NCBI RefSeq assembly: GCF_001482385.1
Contig: NZ_CP013611.1
Coordinates: 3,293,501 to 3,357,500, forward strand
Source: Pseudoalteromonas rubra
GTDB taxonomy: Bacteria; Pseudomonadota; Gammaproteobacteria; Enterobacterales; Alteromonadaceae
DNA: 64,000 nt
Reading direction: 5' to 3'
Below the pieces are notes generated by a model, which saw nothing but the letters and a program-made list of their open reading frames with translations, searched no databases and was not told where the DNA came from. Below are positions 30,204 through 39,423 of this stretch, in pieces (positions within the stretch are counted from its first letter, which is position 1; every line of letters starts with the position of its first letter). Both the position numbers and the translations under genes were made by a program.

Positions 30204-30263
30204 TCCCACAGACCAGAAAAGCTGGTTATCCTCTGTATATTTCCTAGTCTTTAATAAGTCTGC

Positions 30264-30291
30264 TATAATCGCGCGCCCGTTGTCGGCGCGC
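30264..30291 (+). promoter_or_regulatory. thiI promoter -10 and leader hairpin
   Basis: TATAAT at 30264-30269 is a consensus -10. It is followed at once by a GC-rich hairpin, GCGCGCC (30271-30277) / GGCGCGC (30285-30291), about 40 bases before the thiI start. The hairpin would be at the extreme 5' end of the mRNA. Confidence 0.6.
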
Positions 30292-30328
30292 CAATTGCGC
30301 ATTCATGTCCAAACCAAGAGTGACTTCT

Positions 30329-31786
30329 ATGTTTAAATTTATCGTCAAATTGCACCCCGAAATCGTGATCAAAAGTAAATCGGTTCGCAAACGCTTTACT
30401 ATGGTACTCGAACGAAACATCAAACTGGTGCTGAGCCGCTTTGACGAAAAAGTGACGGTAAAAAATAACTGGGACAACATCACGGTGGTAACGCATAGCG
30501 ACGATCCTAAGATCCGCAAAGCGTTTATCAGTGGTTTGGGCCGTATTCCTGGCATAGTGCAGTTTCTTGAAGTGCAGGAAACCACTTTTGAAACGCTGGA
30601 CGACATTTATCAAACCGCACTGCCTTTGGTGGGCCCACAAATCGAAAATAAGACGTTTTGCGTTCGGGTGAAACGTCAGGGGGATCACGACTTTACCTCC
30701 AGTGATGTAGAAAGATATGTCGGCGGCGGTCTGAACCAGAATGTGCCGGGCGCACGGGTGCAACTGCGCAAGCCTGAGGTCACGGTTAAAATCGAAGTAA
30801 AAGGCGATCGCGCCTATATCGTAACGACTAAACACCTGGGAATGGGTGGTTTCCCACTGCCAACACAGGAAGATGTACTGTCTTTGATGTCAGGTGGCTT
30901 TGACTCCGGTGTGGCCAGCTACCAGATGATCCGTAAAGGGGCGAGAACCCATTTCCTGTTCTTCAACCTGGGTGGTGCGGCGCATGAGATCGGTGTAAAA
31001 CAGGTGAGCCACTACTTGTGGAAGCAATATAGCTCAACCCACAAGGTGCGCTTTATCACGGTGGACTTTGAGCCGGTGGTGGCAGAAATCCTTGAGAATA
31101 TCGAAAACAGCCAGATGGGCGTCGTGCTCAAACGTATGATGATGCGAGCCGGTTCCGCCGTTGCTGAGCGCTTTGGTATTCAGGCGCTGGTAACAGGTGA
31201 GTGTATTGGTCAGGTGTCGAGTCAAACACTGGCAAACCTGAACGTGATTGATCGTGTTACTGAAACCCTGATCTTACGCCCTCTGATCCAATATGATAAA
31301 GAAGAGATCATTCGTATTGCGCGCCAGATTGGCACCTGTGAAATGGCGGAGTCAATGCCTGAGTACTGTGGTGTGATCTCGAAAAAGCCGACGGTTAAAG
31401 CGAAGCTGGAAAAAATCGAAGCTGAAGAAGGCAAGTTTGACTTTGATGTGCTGGATACCGTGGTGGAAAATGCCATCGTGAAAGACATTCGCGAGATTGA
31501 AGCAGAGGCAAAAGAAGAGGTTAAAGAAGCTGAAAATGTCAGCGATCTGCCTGCCGGTGCCGTGGTGGTTGATATTCGTTCCCCGGAAGAGGAGGATGCG
31601 GATCCGCTTGAACTGGAGGGAGTTGAAGTGATCCACCTACCGTTTTTCCGCCTGGCGACGAAGTTTGGCGATTTACCACAGGACAAAGATTACTACCTCT
31701 ATTGTAACAAAGGCGTGATGAGCCAGCTGCAGGCTCTGATCCTGCACGAAAATGGCTTTGCCAACGTCAGAGTATATCGCCCATAA
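30329..31786 (+). CDS. thiI: tRNA 4-thiouridine sulfurtransferase
   Basis: 485 aa from ATG 30329; an in-frame ATG eight codons earlier is less conserved. Order: N-terminal ferredoxin-like and THUMP region (to about 165), PP-loop [10 protein letters not shown], and a C-terminal rhodanese domain with active Cys in [10 protein letters not shown]. The partner Cys of the catalytic disulfide is in PEYCGVIS. It makes s4U8 in tRNA and contributes sulfur to thiamine thiazole. Convergent with the operon that follows. Confidence 0.97.
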   Translation: MFKFIVKLHPEIVIKSKSVRKRFTMVLERNIKLVLSRFDEKVTVKNNWDNITVVTHSDDPKIRKAFISGLGRIPGIVQFLEVQETTFETLDDIYQTALPLVGPQIENKTFCVRVKRQGDHDFTSSDVERYVGGGLNQNVPGARVQLRKPEVTVKIEVKGDRAYIVTTKHLGMGGFPLPTQEDVLSLMSGGFDSGVASYQMIRKGARTHFLFFNLGGAAHEIGVKQVSHYLWKQYSSTHKVRFITVDFEPVVAEILENIENSQMGVVLKRMMMRAGSAVAERFGIQALVTGECIGQVSSQTLANLNVIDRVTETLILRPLIQYDKEEIIRIARQIGTCEMAESMPEYCGVISKKPTVKAKLEKIEAEEGKFDFDVLDTVVENAIVKDIREIEAEAKEEVKEAENVSDLPAGAVVVDIRSPEEEDADPLELEGVEVIHLPFFRLATKFGDLPQDKDYYLYCNKGVMSQLQALILHENGFANVRVYRP

Positions 31787-31802
31787 GGATTACCCCCTAA
31801 AT

Positions 31803-31830
31803 TGTGGCTGAGCAACGGCGCTCAGCCACA
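31803..31830. terminator. Bidirectional terminator hairpin between thiI and the Tat operon
   Basis: TGTGGCTGAGC / GCTCAGCCACA, 11-bp stem with a 6-base loop between the convergent stops. T-rich bases are present but short on both sides. Confidence 0.65.
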
Positions 31831-31837
31831 CCACATT

Positions 31838-32851
31838 TTACCCCAGCGTTACTTTTTTTAATGCCACACCGGAACGGCTCAGGGCTGATTCAACCAGCCG
31901 AATAGTCAGCGGATCGCGGCTGCTGCCATGTTGCATCCAGACTAATGACTGAGCAGTGCGCGCTGTGACCTGTGTATTATTGTGCAGCGCACTGAGGTAA
32001 TGACGCGCGAACACCGCCTGGCTGGTCATATCATTAGAGATATTCAGGATCCCCGGATGGACACATTTTTCCTCGCACTGCGCAGTATCTGTGGTTGCGA
32101 CAAATCGCGTTGCGTTGTTTGCCACTAACCTGACTTTGGCAAACACCGCACGGTTGAGCACGGAGATTTTGGTGACATCATCCAGTTGCCCGGCATACTG
32201 AGCCAGCCCATCAGCAGCCAACAGGGTTTGTGCAATGGCATGCTCAGGTATGACAGGCTGACCATGTTGATCGGTCAGCTGACCCAGATACACAATATGA
32301 TCTGCACGCTTAGCACTGCTCAAAACGTGTAAACCCGGCAACCCCTGGGGGAGCGTCAATGTCTCCCAGTGTGTATTACCCAGGGTATTAACAAAATGCT
32401 CTGGTTTAAATGCCTTGCCCAGCGCCTTGCTTGCCGAGACCACCAGTGACGAGGTCGGTTGGAGGTCGTGTTTACTGCGATAAGCAATGGTGATTTGCTG
32501 CGCTTTCACCCCTTGTGCCAGCAGATGCATCAGGCTTGCATGCAGGAGTTTACTGTCAACACTATAAGGAAATGGTTTATCCGACACGACGCCCAGGACT
32601 ATCAAAACTTGATGCCCTGTCCGGATCGGCAAATCCAGCGTGTCTGCCAGTGCTATGTATTGATCCTGCATGTGCGCTTGTTCTTGCAAGCCTGCATTTT
32701 TCAGTGTGGCTGTGGCGACGACGCCCTGATGCACATCAATGGTGTTTTGCCAGGCAAAAGTAGAAGTGCTGGTTGCCAGCGCGCCCAGTCCCAGCCCGGT
32801 TCCTTTTAAAAAGGAACGCCTGGACACAGTGGTGTGTTGCTGATTTTTCAT
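31838..32851 (-). CDS. Tat-exported protein, DUF362-like
   Basis: 337 aa. A twin-arginine signal SRRSFLKGTGLGLGALA is at residues 10-26. The mature part starts with a segment (VLIVLGVVSDKPFPYSVDSKLL ... LLAQGVKAQQITIAY) that resembles the opening of DUF362 proteins. CEEKC lies in the second half; no full ferredoxin motif is present. Tat export implies folding or cofactor loading in the cytoplasm. Last gene of the amino-acid-oxidase operon, 3 bases after the other Tat gene, so the pair is probably co-translated. Function unknown. Confidence 0.6.
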   Translation of the reverse strand: MKNQQHTTVSRRSFLKGTGLGLGALATSTSTFAWQNTIDVHQGVVATATLKNAGLQEQAHMQDQYIALADTLDLPIRTGHQVLIVLGVVSDKPFPYSVDSKLLHASLMHLLAQGVKAQQITIAYRSKHDLQPTSSLVVSASKALGKAFKPEHFVNTLGNTHWETLTLPQGLPGLHVLSSAKRADHIVYLGQLTDQHGQPVIPEHAIAQTLLAADGLAQYAGQLDDVTKISVLNRAVFAKVRLVANNATRFVATTDTAQCEEKCVHPGILNISNDMTSQAVFARHYLSALHNNTQVTARTAQSLVWMQHGSSRDPLTIRLVESALSRSGVALKKVTLG

Positions 32852-32854
32852 AGA

Positions 32855-33787
32855 TTAAGAAACCTTTTGATAGAGAGCCAGGTATTCAGGAAGCGCCTGG
32901 TGTGAGTTCAGCGTGTGCATATCGACCAGTTTGAACCCATATTGCGCCATTTCCCGGTGCCATGTTGTTGCGGAGCGTAGTCGTGTGCGTTGTGCTGCTG
33001 CTTGCTGCCAGGATTGCCCTTCAAACAGATTGGTCCAGTCATTCAGCACTGCCGCAAAGTGTTGTTGCACTGGCTTTTGTACGTCATAAAGGCGCATGGC
33101 AAGGTGGCCGCCGGAGGTCATTTGTCGACTCAGCCCTGACATCATTCCGGTAAACACCTCTTGGCTGTAACAGTGTGGGCCGTCATAAATGGCAGCCAGT
33201 TGCAAATGAGCGTCTTTGTTCAGCGCCAGCGCGTGCTGATCTACTTCAGTGGTTGTGGCAATACTGATCACATCGGAGCGCGCGATGGGGCTGTAACTTG
33301 CCGGCATAGGCCGGGTAACAGTCAATTTGCGACCACTTACCTGTGGCAACAGAGCAATGGGATCAAAGCTGCTGTTGGGCAAGCCAAAACTGATGTAACC
33401 GTCTACCGGGACTGCAGTGATGAGATCCTGTAATGACTCAATACACTGGATTTGACGATCCTGATAGCGATGCATGTTGATCAGATTCAGGTTCATTGAG
33501 TCCTGCGCCACCAGTTCGTGAAGGCGCGTGTAGATGGCGTGCTCACTCTCTAGTTGCGCGATACATTGGATCGCCTGTGTATGGATCTCTGCATCCTGAT
33601 AAAGGTGTAATTGCTGAGCCAGAATAGGCAGCAATTCAGTCAGTCGGTTTTTGTCCAGGTAGAGTGCATGATAGCTATTCTCCTGATTTAACAAGGCCCT
33701 GACTAACGGAGAGGCTGCCACCTGACAACCAGTCAGTCCTGCAAGTGCGAAACTGCTTTTTAAAAACGTACGCCGCGACAATGTCAT
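32855..33787 (-). CDS. Tat-signal lipoprotein of unknown function
   Basis: 310 aa. LSRRTFLKSSFALAGLTGC has both a twin-arginine motif (Arg5-Arg6) and a lipobox LTGC with Cys21, so it is predicted to be a Tat-exported lipoprotein. No catalytic domain was recognised; the body is helical with DLITAVPVDGYISFGLP and HCYSQEVFTGMMSGLSRQM as notable stretches. It is translated just ahead of the DUF362-like gene and 70 bases behind the decarboxylase gene, with a hairpin in that gap. Perhaps an exported partner of the DUF362-like protein. Confidence 0.6.
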   Translation of the reverse strand: MTLSRRTFLKSSFALAGLTGCQVAASPLVRALLNQENSYHALYLDKNRLTELLPILAQQLHLYQDAEIHTQAIQCIAQLESEHAIYTRLHELVAQDSMNLNLINMHRYQDRQIQCIESLQDLITAVPVDGYISFGLPNSSFDPIALLPQVSGRKLTVTRPMPASYSPIARSDVISIATTTEVDQHALALNKDAHLQLAAIYDGPHCYSQEVFTGMMSGLSRQMTSGGHLAMRLYDVQKPVQQHFAAVLNDWTNLFEGQSWQQAAAQRTRLRSATTWHREMAQYGFKLVDMHTLNSHQALPEYLALYQKVS

Positions 33788-33805
33788 CCTTATACCCTTG
33801 TGCTG

Positions 33806-33825
33806 AAGAGGCGCAAACGCCTCTT
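33806..33825 (-). other. Intercistronic hairpin before the Tat gene pair
   Basis: AAGAGGCG (33806-33813) / CGCCTCTT (33818-33825), a perfect 8-bp stem with a 4-base loop in the gap between the decarboxylase and the first Tat gene. There is no T-tract on the transcribed side, so it may set mRNA stability of the two halves of the operon. Confidence 0.45.
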
Positions 33826-33857
33826 GAAACGATTAAAAGAATTAATATCTGATTGAC

Positions 33858-35552
33858 TTAAATACCCAAGAAAGCGCGGTTCTCAGCCGGCAGATCTTTC
33901 ATTGGGATCTGTGCTGCAATGACACAGGGTTGATCCGGACGAGCATGTGCGTGACGCAGCGCGCCCAGCAGATCATCATAACTGGTGACTCTGAGGCCGA
34001 TCCCGCCATTGTAGACATGGGGCATGTTTTCGTACTTCCAGCCGTTGAGCATCACGTAGTCCAGTGGTGCTTTGTTCGGTTCAGTAAAGAAAGTACCGTC
34101 GATCAGGAACTGTTCAATGGCATATGAACCGTTGTCGATGATCACTATGATGCCAGGTATCTGATTCTGGACGAATGACGAGAAGGCTTGCGACACCATT
34201 TGGAAACCGCCATCACCTGTCACTATCAGTGGCCGTTTGCCAGTTGCAAAGTAAGCGCCGATTGCGGCAGGTGTGCCCTGACCGATTGACAGCCAAATGG
34301 GGTTTGCCAGGAAGCATTGGGTATCCAGTACCGGAATATCTGCTCCCGGGAAACTGGCCAGACAGGTATCCAGGCTGATGTAATAAGGGTCGGGCTGCTC
34401 CGTTAGGAAGTCACCAATCGCAGCAAAAATGCCGTCGTGACCGAGCGTGCCGTTATACGGGTCATCACCTAGTTTGGATTGCCAATGCGCACGGCGATCC
34501 TGATACGTTTGTCCCGCTACGGTAGGGATTTGGCGATCTGTGCGGGTCAACTCAGGTAATTGATTCAGTGACTCTAAAGAGGCGCCCAGTGACAGTTTAG
34601 GCAGCACCTCGGTCCCTATCATGGCTTTATTGAATGCGACACGAAGCAGTTTGTCGCCCAAAGAGGTGACCATGTAGCGATGGTCGATACCGAATAAACA
34701 CCCAAGCGCAATGACGCAATCTGACGATTCAACGCCCTGAGTCACAGTGGACGGTGCCAGATCGCTATCATAAACGCCGCAGAACAGCGGGTGAGATTCA
34801 CTGACCAGCGACTTGGACAGCAAGGTGGTATAAAACGGCAAGTTTTGGGCTTCAACAAAACGCATGGCTTCATCGATCAGACCGAAGCGCACCAGCTCAG
34901 CCCCTAACAGGACGACCGGGTTACTTGCCTGCGCAAGTTTGTCGGCGACGGCTTGTGTGAATGGCCGTGCTCCTCGCTTAAAGCGCTTCGGACTGTAAGC
35001 CAGATTAGGAGAAAAATGACCAATCGGTTGTTTCCAGAGATCCTGTGGGATCTCAATATAAACCGGGCCTGAGCGTTCAATGGCCATGATCAACAAACGA
35101 TCGATGCGGTCTGCTGCGCCTTCCAGAGTGCGGATTTCCGCTGCACCCAGAGTCAGCTTGCGAAACACTTTCAGGTCGGTTTTGCCAAATCCGGTTGAGT
35201 GGGAGAAGAGGACGTCATATTCAGCTTCCAGGCGTAAATCCTTGTCTGTCGGACCGCCATTGATCACGGCCAGTGGTACGCGTTCAGTGAGGGCACTGGC
35301 AATACCGTTTGCCATACTGAGCGTACCAACACCATACGCGACCGATACCGCACCGATTGCCCCTTGTCTGCCGTAACCATCAGCAGCATAGCCGGCTTCC
35401 AGCTCGTTGACTGTATTCACAAACTGCATATCCGGGTCGGCTACCAGACTATCAATGAAATCTGAGCATGAGGTGCCGGGCACCCCAAATACGTGATAAC
35501 AACCAAGTTGCTTTAGTCTGAGTGTAATAAACTCAGCAACAGTATAAGACAT
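33858..35552 (-). CDS. Thiamine-diphosphate-dependent 2-oxo-acid decarboxylase-like enzyme
   Basis: 564 aa, the size of pyruvate/indolepyruvate decarboxylases. N-terminal VFGVPGT and NELEAGYAADGYGR carry the ThDP-activating Glu50. The C-terminal ThDP/Mg motif is GDGGFQMVSQAFSS (Asp447) ending in IDNGSYAIEQ. The His-His pair of pyruvate decarboxylases reads FSHST (Ser117-His118), so one His is lost. It should decarboxylate or ligate a 2-oxo acid; the gene just upstream could produce that acid from an amino acid. No signal peptide. A phenylpyruvate/indolepyruvate decarboxylase, an acyloin synthase or an acetolactate-synthase relative are all possible. Confidence 0.8.
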   Translation of the reverse strand: MSYTVAEFITLRLKQLGCYHVFGVPGTSCSDFIDSLVADPDMQFVNTVNELEAGYAADGYGRQGAIGAVSVAYGVGTLSMANGIASALTERVPLAVINGGPTDKDLRLEAEYDVLFSHSTGFGKTDLKVFRKLTLGAAEIRTLEGAADRIDRLLIMAIERSGPVYIEIPQDLWKQPIGHFSPNLAYSPKRFKRGARPFTQAVADKLAQASNPVVLLGAELVRFGLIDEAMRFVEAQNLPFYTTLLSKSLVSESHPLFCGVYDSDLAPSTVTQGVESSDCVIALGCLFGIDHRYMVTSLGDKLLRVAFNKAMIGTEVLPKLSLGASLESLNQLPELTRTDRQIPTVAGQTYQDRRAHWQSKLGDDPYNGTLGHDGIFAAIGDFLTEQPDPYYISLDTCLASFPGADIPVLDTQCFLANPIWLSIGQGTPAAIGAYFATGKRPLIVTGDGGFQMVSQAFSSFVQNQIPGIIVIIDNGSYAIEQFLIDGTFFTEPNKAPLDYVMLNGWKYENMPHVYNGGIGLRVTSYDDLLGALRHAHARPDQPCVIAAQIPMKDLPAENRAFLGI

Positions 35553-35570
35553 GTTTTTTCCTTAAAATAG

Positions 35571-37064
35571 TTATGCTTTTTGACTTATGTACTGGACGGC
35601 TTCCAGCGCCGATACCAGGGCACCCTGGATCCATGAGTGGTAAAGGGAGCAATGTTCTCCGGCGAAACATAAGCGCTGTTCAGGCTCGCTCATCAGTGCG
35701 TAATAATCCTGATGGTCTCTGGGGTTAAAAAAGGCGTAAGCGCCTGCTGAATGGGTGTGATTCGTCCAGCTCCAGCGCAGCACACTCAAAATATCGTCGC
35801 GTTCGATATAGGGATGCACTTTCTTCAGCTCAGTGTAAATAAATTCTTTAAGCTCGAAGTTATTCAGTGTATCGACCCGGCGCGCATGCTGGCCCCAGGT
35901 GTAAGATGCCAGCAAATAACTGGGAGAGCGCGATACCTGCGGATCTTTGCGTTGCGCGTTGTCTGCCGGGAACCAGGTATGACCCAGGCCCACATCGTAG
36001 ATGGTGCTGCCGCCATAAATGCCTTCGTTGAGTTCCCAGAAACGGTTTTTCGTTCGGATCAGCACTTTGGTCGCCGAATCATAATTGACCTGTGCAAATG
36101 CTCGGGACTTGAGCGGGTTGATGGACTGCTTAAAGTCTACCTTGCCGAGTACACCAAAGGGCAATGTACAAATTACAAAGTCTGAACGCAGTGTGTGTTT
36201 AGAGCGATCTCTGAGCTGGTAAGTGACAGCAACGCCACTGGCCTGGTTGTCTATGGCGATTACCCGCGCGCCCGCTTTAAACTGCACGCCATGCTGGATT
36301 TTTTCGAACAGTTTGCGAGGCAGTAAATCGGTGCCCCCAACGACTTCGTCGAAACCATCAAACCAGACGCGCTCCAGCTCTTCTCTGAGATGCTCGGAAA
36401 AGGACGTTTGCATCAGTGTGGATACGCCATAAATGGCACTGACGTATTCCAGTGCATCGAGGCTTAACCCGGCCGCAACGAACGCGTCTTTTAACGACAT
36501 GTCATCCAGTGCTTTGAGCTTCTCACTGTCTAATGTTCTGTTATAAAGCGCTTTTTTTTCATCGCTGCTGAGTGAATTGAGGACCTCAGTGACCGCAATT
36601 TCCCACATGTTATCGGCGGACATTTTTTGCTCTGCCGGTCTGAGGGAAAAATGCTGTTTTAACTGTTCGAACCCGGCTTCACTACGGGGGACTTTCTGAC
36701 CTCGGATCATGGCAAAGGTCTTGTCATTTTCCTGAACAAAATGACGCATTTCCAGTCCCATTTCGCGGATGTAATGACGCGTCAGGTGGTGCTCTGTCGG
36801 GATCCGCATTGCCCCCAGCTCCGCGTATAATTTGTCAGACTCTCGCAGTGTTCTGACACGTCCGCCAATGTGACTGGGGTCTGCTTCCAAAAGGGTCACT
36901 TTTGCCCCCAGTCTGAGCAGCTCATAGGCCGCACTGAGGCCTGCGACACCGGCACCAACGATAGTCACAGTCGGTTGCGAGGCAAGGCTGTTGTCTTGCA
37001 ATGCCCGCACGCTATTGAGCACAATCATTGGATCGGGAATACTGTTTGAAATACCTTTTTGCAT
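35571..37064 (-). CDS. Flavin amine oxidase family, L-amino-acid oxidase-like
   Basis: 497 aa from the ATG at 37064 (AAGGA ten bases upstream); a TTG at 37073 lies too close to that site. The FAD dinucleotide fold is VTIVGAGVAGLSAAYELL at residue 33 on, followed by LLEADPSHIGGRVRT and ELGAMRIP. The C-terminal FAD segment is LCFAGEHCSLYHSWIQGALVSALEA. This matches bacterial L-amino-acid oxidases, which yield a 2-oxo acid, ammonia and hydrogen peroxide, or the tryptophan monooxygenase branch. No signal peptide is seen. The decarboxylase gene follows after 18 bases. Substrate not readable from sequence. Confidence 0.85.
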   Translation of the reverse strand: MQKGISNSIPDPMIVLNSVRALQDNSLASQPTVTIVGAGVAGLSAAYELLRLGAKVTLLEADPSHIGGRVRTLRESDKLYAELGAMRIPTEHHLTRHYIREMGLEMRHFVQENDKTFAMIRGQKVPRSEAGFEQLKQHFSLRPAEQKMSADNMWEIAVTEVLNSLSSDEKKALYNRTLDSEKLKALDDMSLKDAFVAAGLSLDALEYVSAIYGVSTLMQTSFSEHLREELERVWFDGFDEVVGGTDLLPRKLFEKIQHGVQFKAGARVIAIDNQASGVAVTYQLRDRSKHTLRSDFVICTLPFGVLGKVDFKQSINPLKSRAFAQVNYDSATKVLIRTKNRFWELNEGIYGGSTIYDVGLGHTWFPADNAQRKDPQVSRSPSYLLASYTWGQHARRVDTLNNFELKEFIYTELKKVHPYIERDDILSVLRWSWTNHTHSAGAYAFFNPRDHQDYYALMSEPEQRLCFAGEHCSLYHSWIQGALVSALEAVQYISQKA

Positions 37065-37088
37065 ACTTTTCAATCCTTGTTTGCGTGT

Positions 37089-37919
37089 TTAAAGTTGCAA
37101 GGCCTGAGTGATGACCTCAGCCAGTTCAAGTGGTTTGGTGAGCATCGGCAAATGGCCGGAATCCAGGCTATAGGTTTGAGTAATACCGATGGATTCAGCA
37201 ATTTTCTTTTGCGAGGACAGGGAAATAATTTTGTCCTGAGTGGCAAAAACATAGGCTTTGTTAATGGGTGCCAAAGTGGTTTTGCTCAGCATCACTTTGC
37301 CATCTCCGGTGATGGCTGGCTCATCGACTGAATTGTCCAGTACAAACTGTTGCTGGGTTTTGCTGTGCGCTTCAGTGAACGAAGATAAATAGGCAGACTT
37401 GTCGGAAATCTTCATCCAGCCATCTTCATACGTGATACCGGAAAAATAATGCTCTTCGTCCTGTTTACTTAGTAAGGCAAAAGGCTTTGCGCCTTCTATC
37501 GGTGCAACGGCGCTGACGTAGATGATGTCGCTAATGTTGACATCACTGCATAGCGTGATGGCTTTGTGGACAATAGCACCGCCCTGGCTATGTGCGACCA
37601 GTGCCTGTGGTTGGGGATACGATCGTAAATGTGTACATAAACTTTGAGCTGCGTGATCCAAGGTGATGGATTTAGGATCTATGGTGGTTTTGCGCCCAGG
37701 TAAGTCAACGACGTAGTTTCTGATCCCCTGTTTTGTCAGTTGAGATTGTACTGTCGACCAGGCTGTTCCTTTAGAATGCGCACCATGAATAAATATGACT
37801 GATTTTTTTAGAGCGTCTGTCTCTTGAGCAAGAGATTGCACTGGTGCTTGTTGAGAAATGCTATTACAGCCACTCAAAATAACAGCACAGCACAGCGGCA
37901 ACCAAACCTTTGAGTTCAT
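37089..37919 (-). CDS. Alpha/beta hydrolase lipoprotein
   Basis: 276 aa. Signal peptide and lipobox are LSGC (Cys18), so it is probably anchored to a membrane facing the periplasm. Fold motifs are the oxyanion start FIHGAHSKGTAW, the nucleophile LVAHSQGG (Ser111) and a late SGHLPML with the catalytic His. The wording resembles the methylesterase/hydroxynitrile-lyase-type alpha/beta hydrolases. First gene of the operon; the oxidase gene begins 24 bases downstream. The substrate is unknown; an ester, lactone or cyanohydrin of the pathway product is speculation. Confidence 0.8.
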   Translation of the reverse strand: MNSKVWLPLCCAVILSGCNSISQQAPVQSLAQETDALKKSVIFIHGAHSKGTAWSTVQSQLTKQGIRNYVVDLPGRKTTIDPKSITLDHAAQSLCTHLRSYPQPQALVAHSQGGAIVHKAITLCSDVNISDIIYVSAVAPIEGAKPFALLSKQDEEHYFSGITYEDGWMKISDKSAYLSSFTEAHSKTQQQFVLDNSVDEPAITGDGKVMLSKTTLAPINKAYVFATQDKIISLSSQKKIAESIGITQTYSLDSGHLPMLTKPLELAEVITQALQL

Positions 37920-38508
37920 ATTAAATCCTTCTTGATTAAAGTAAAGGCTGTTGAAATCGCGGGCATGGTAGCAAAAAAATTTCCCAATATTAAGTACGGT
38001 TTATACTGTGTTTTCTTGTTGTTTACATTTCATAAACCTTTGAATTGCGTATTCTGTTTTCAATGCTGGTTGAATGGGTGAATATATATTACCTCACACA
38101 TGGGTAATTATTCAGTTGGGTTCAGGTGTTACAAAATAGACTTTTGTCTAATCGATAAGAAAAAATATTTCATGTTTGCCGTATCTATAGTTGGACTGGA
38201 TACTAAATTAGTCTCCATTATCGAACCATTTACATGCTCTTTATTCACGCGCATCATTTGACAATGAATAATTCATGCATGGTCTGTAGCGTGACAAATG
38301 TGTCATTTTATTGCTTAACGTGCGCTGTTGGTCTGGGTGTGCATAAAGTGACGCTGCATCATGAAAGACGATTGTTGTAAAAACTGCAGATAATCTAAAT
38401 AAAAATCATTATCTAAAAATTTGAATTTTATGAGTCCGGGGTGCTTTTTGGGCGCTCAGGTTACTTTTTACAGAATAAAGTCGTGAAAATAGAGCACTGT
38501 AAACGGGC
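37920..38508. other. AT-rich non-coding region upstream of the oxidase operon
   Basis: 589 bases with no plausible coding frame between two minus-strand genes. It contains the palindrome ATGAAT-A-ATTCAT (38264-38276) beside TTGACA, and at 38395-38413 a 19-base word that agrees at 14 positions with the Fur-box consensus and ends in ATCATTATC. Either could regulate the operon starting at 37919. Nothing like a tRNA or terminator was seen. Confidence 0.4.
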
Positions 38509-39423
38509 TTAATACGACTTATTGATGGTGTGCAGTGACTGTACCTGCTTGAGCAGGCGAGCATTGTGCGGGGCTGTGATCCCTAATTGTATTGCCAGCT
38601 CGTTGACATAACCACACATAGCATCTATTTCTGTACGTCTGTGGTTGCTGACATCCTGAGCCATTGAAGAAAAGTTGTCAGCCGTCAGGGTCATGACCTG
38701 GTAAGCGCGCGTCAGCTCTTCGCTGAGTTTTAGTGGTACGCCAATATGATTGGCAATCGTGCAGGCCTCATTTAATACAGATAATACCAGGCTGGCATAG
38801 CAAGGCGCACGTAGGCGACCATTTTTGAGTCCGGTAAGGGCACTGAGTGGATTGATGGCCAGGTTGACACACAGCTTTTGCCATCGCAATAGCTGAATAT
38901 CATAGGTCAGCTCTGCGCCTTGCAATGCAGGTTCAACGAGATGCTTAAATACCCTTTGTGCGCGCTGCTGTGCCACTGGGTTACAGGGGCCGAATAGGCT
39001 TTTGCCGGGGCCGGTATATTCAACGGTTGTACTGTCAGGCTTCCACCCACCCATACTGGTAGAAAGAAAAAACAATCCCTGCTGAGCGTCAAGTGTCTCG
39101 ATGATGGGCGTTAACGCCTGGATCCCGTTGTGGCTCAAAATGACATTGGCATTCTGAGTAAGGTGAGGCTTCAGAGACATAAAGGCATGAGTAAGCTGAT
39201 AGGATTTAACCGGAATAATACACAGTGAAACAGGCTGTTGTTGTTGCGCCAGAACTTGCCAGGTCACGCACTTCACGGCCAGCTGCTGGCGCTTTAGATG
39301 CGTTTGAAAAAATACCGCCTCAGTAGGTGTTCGGGTGATTAGGGTAACCTGATGGGTACTCGCCAGTTTTTCGGCCAGCAACAGGCCTACTGCCCCTTTG
39401 CCGACAATAAACAGCTCAGCCAT
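38509..39423 (-). CDS. panE: 2-dehydropantoate 2-reductase
   Basis: 304 aa from ATG 39423; the open frame runs further upstream but that overlaps the vanZ-like gene. The NADP motif is FIVGKGAVGLLLAEKL, IIPVKSYQ follows, and the C-terminal domain contains KLCVNLAINPLSALTGLKNG, the conserved substrate/catalytic Lys region. It reduces ketopantoate to pantoate for coenzyme A. Its start overlaps the vanZ-like stop by 8 bases. Paralogues acting on other 2-oxo acids exist, so the substrate is probable rather than certain. Confidence 0.85.
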   Translation of the reverse strand: MAELFIVGKGAVGLLLAEKLASTHQVTLITRTPTEAVFFQTHLKRQQLAVKCVTWQVLAQQQQPVSLCIIPVKSYQLTHAFMSLKPHLTQNANVILSHNGIQALTPIIETLDAQQGLFFLSTSMGGWKPDSTTVEYTGPGKSLFGPCNPVAQQRAQRVFKHLVEPALQGAELTYDIQLLRWQKLCVNLAINPLSALTGLKNGRLRAPCYASLVLSVLNEACTIANHIGVPLKLSEELTRAYQVMTLTADNFSSMAQDVSNHRRTEIDAMCGYVNELAIQLGITAPHNARLLKQVQSLHTINKSY

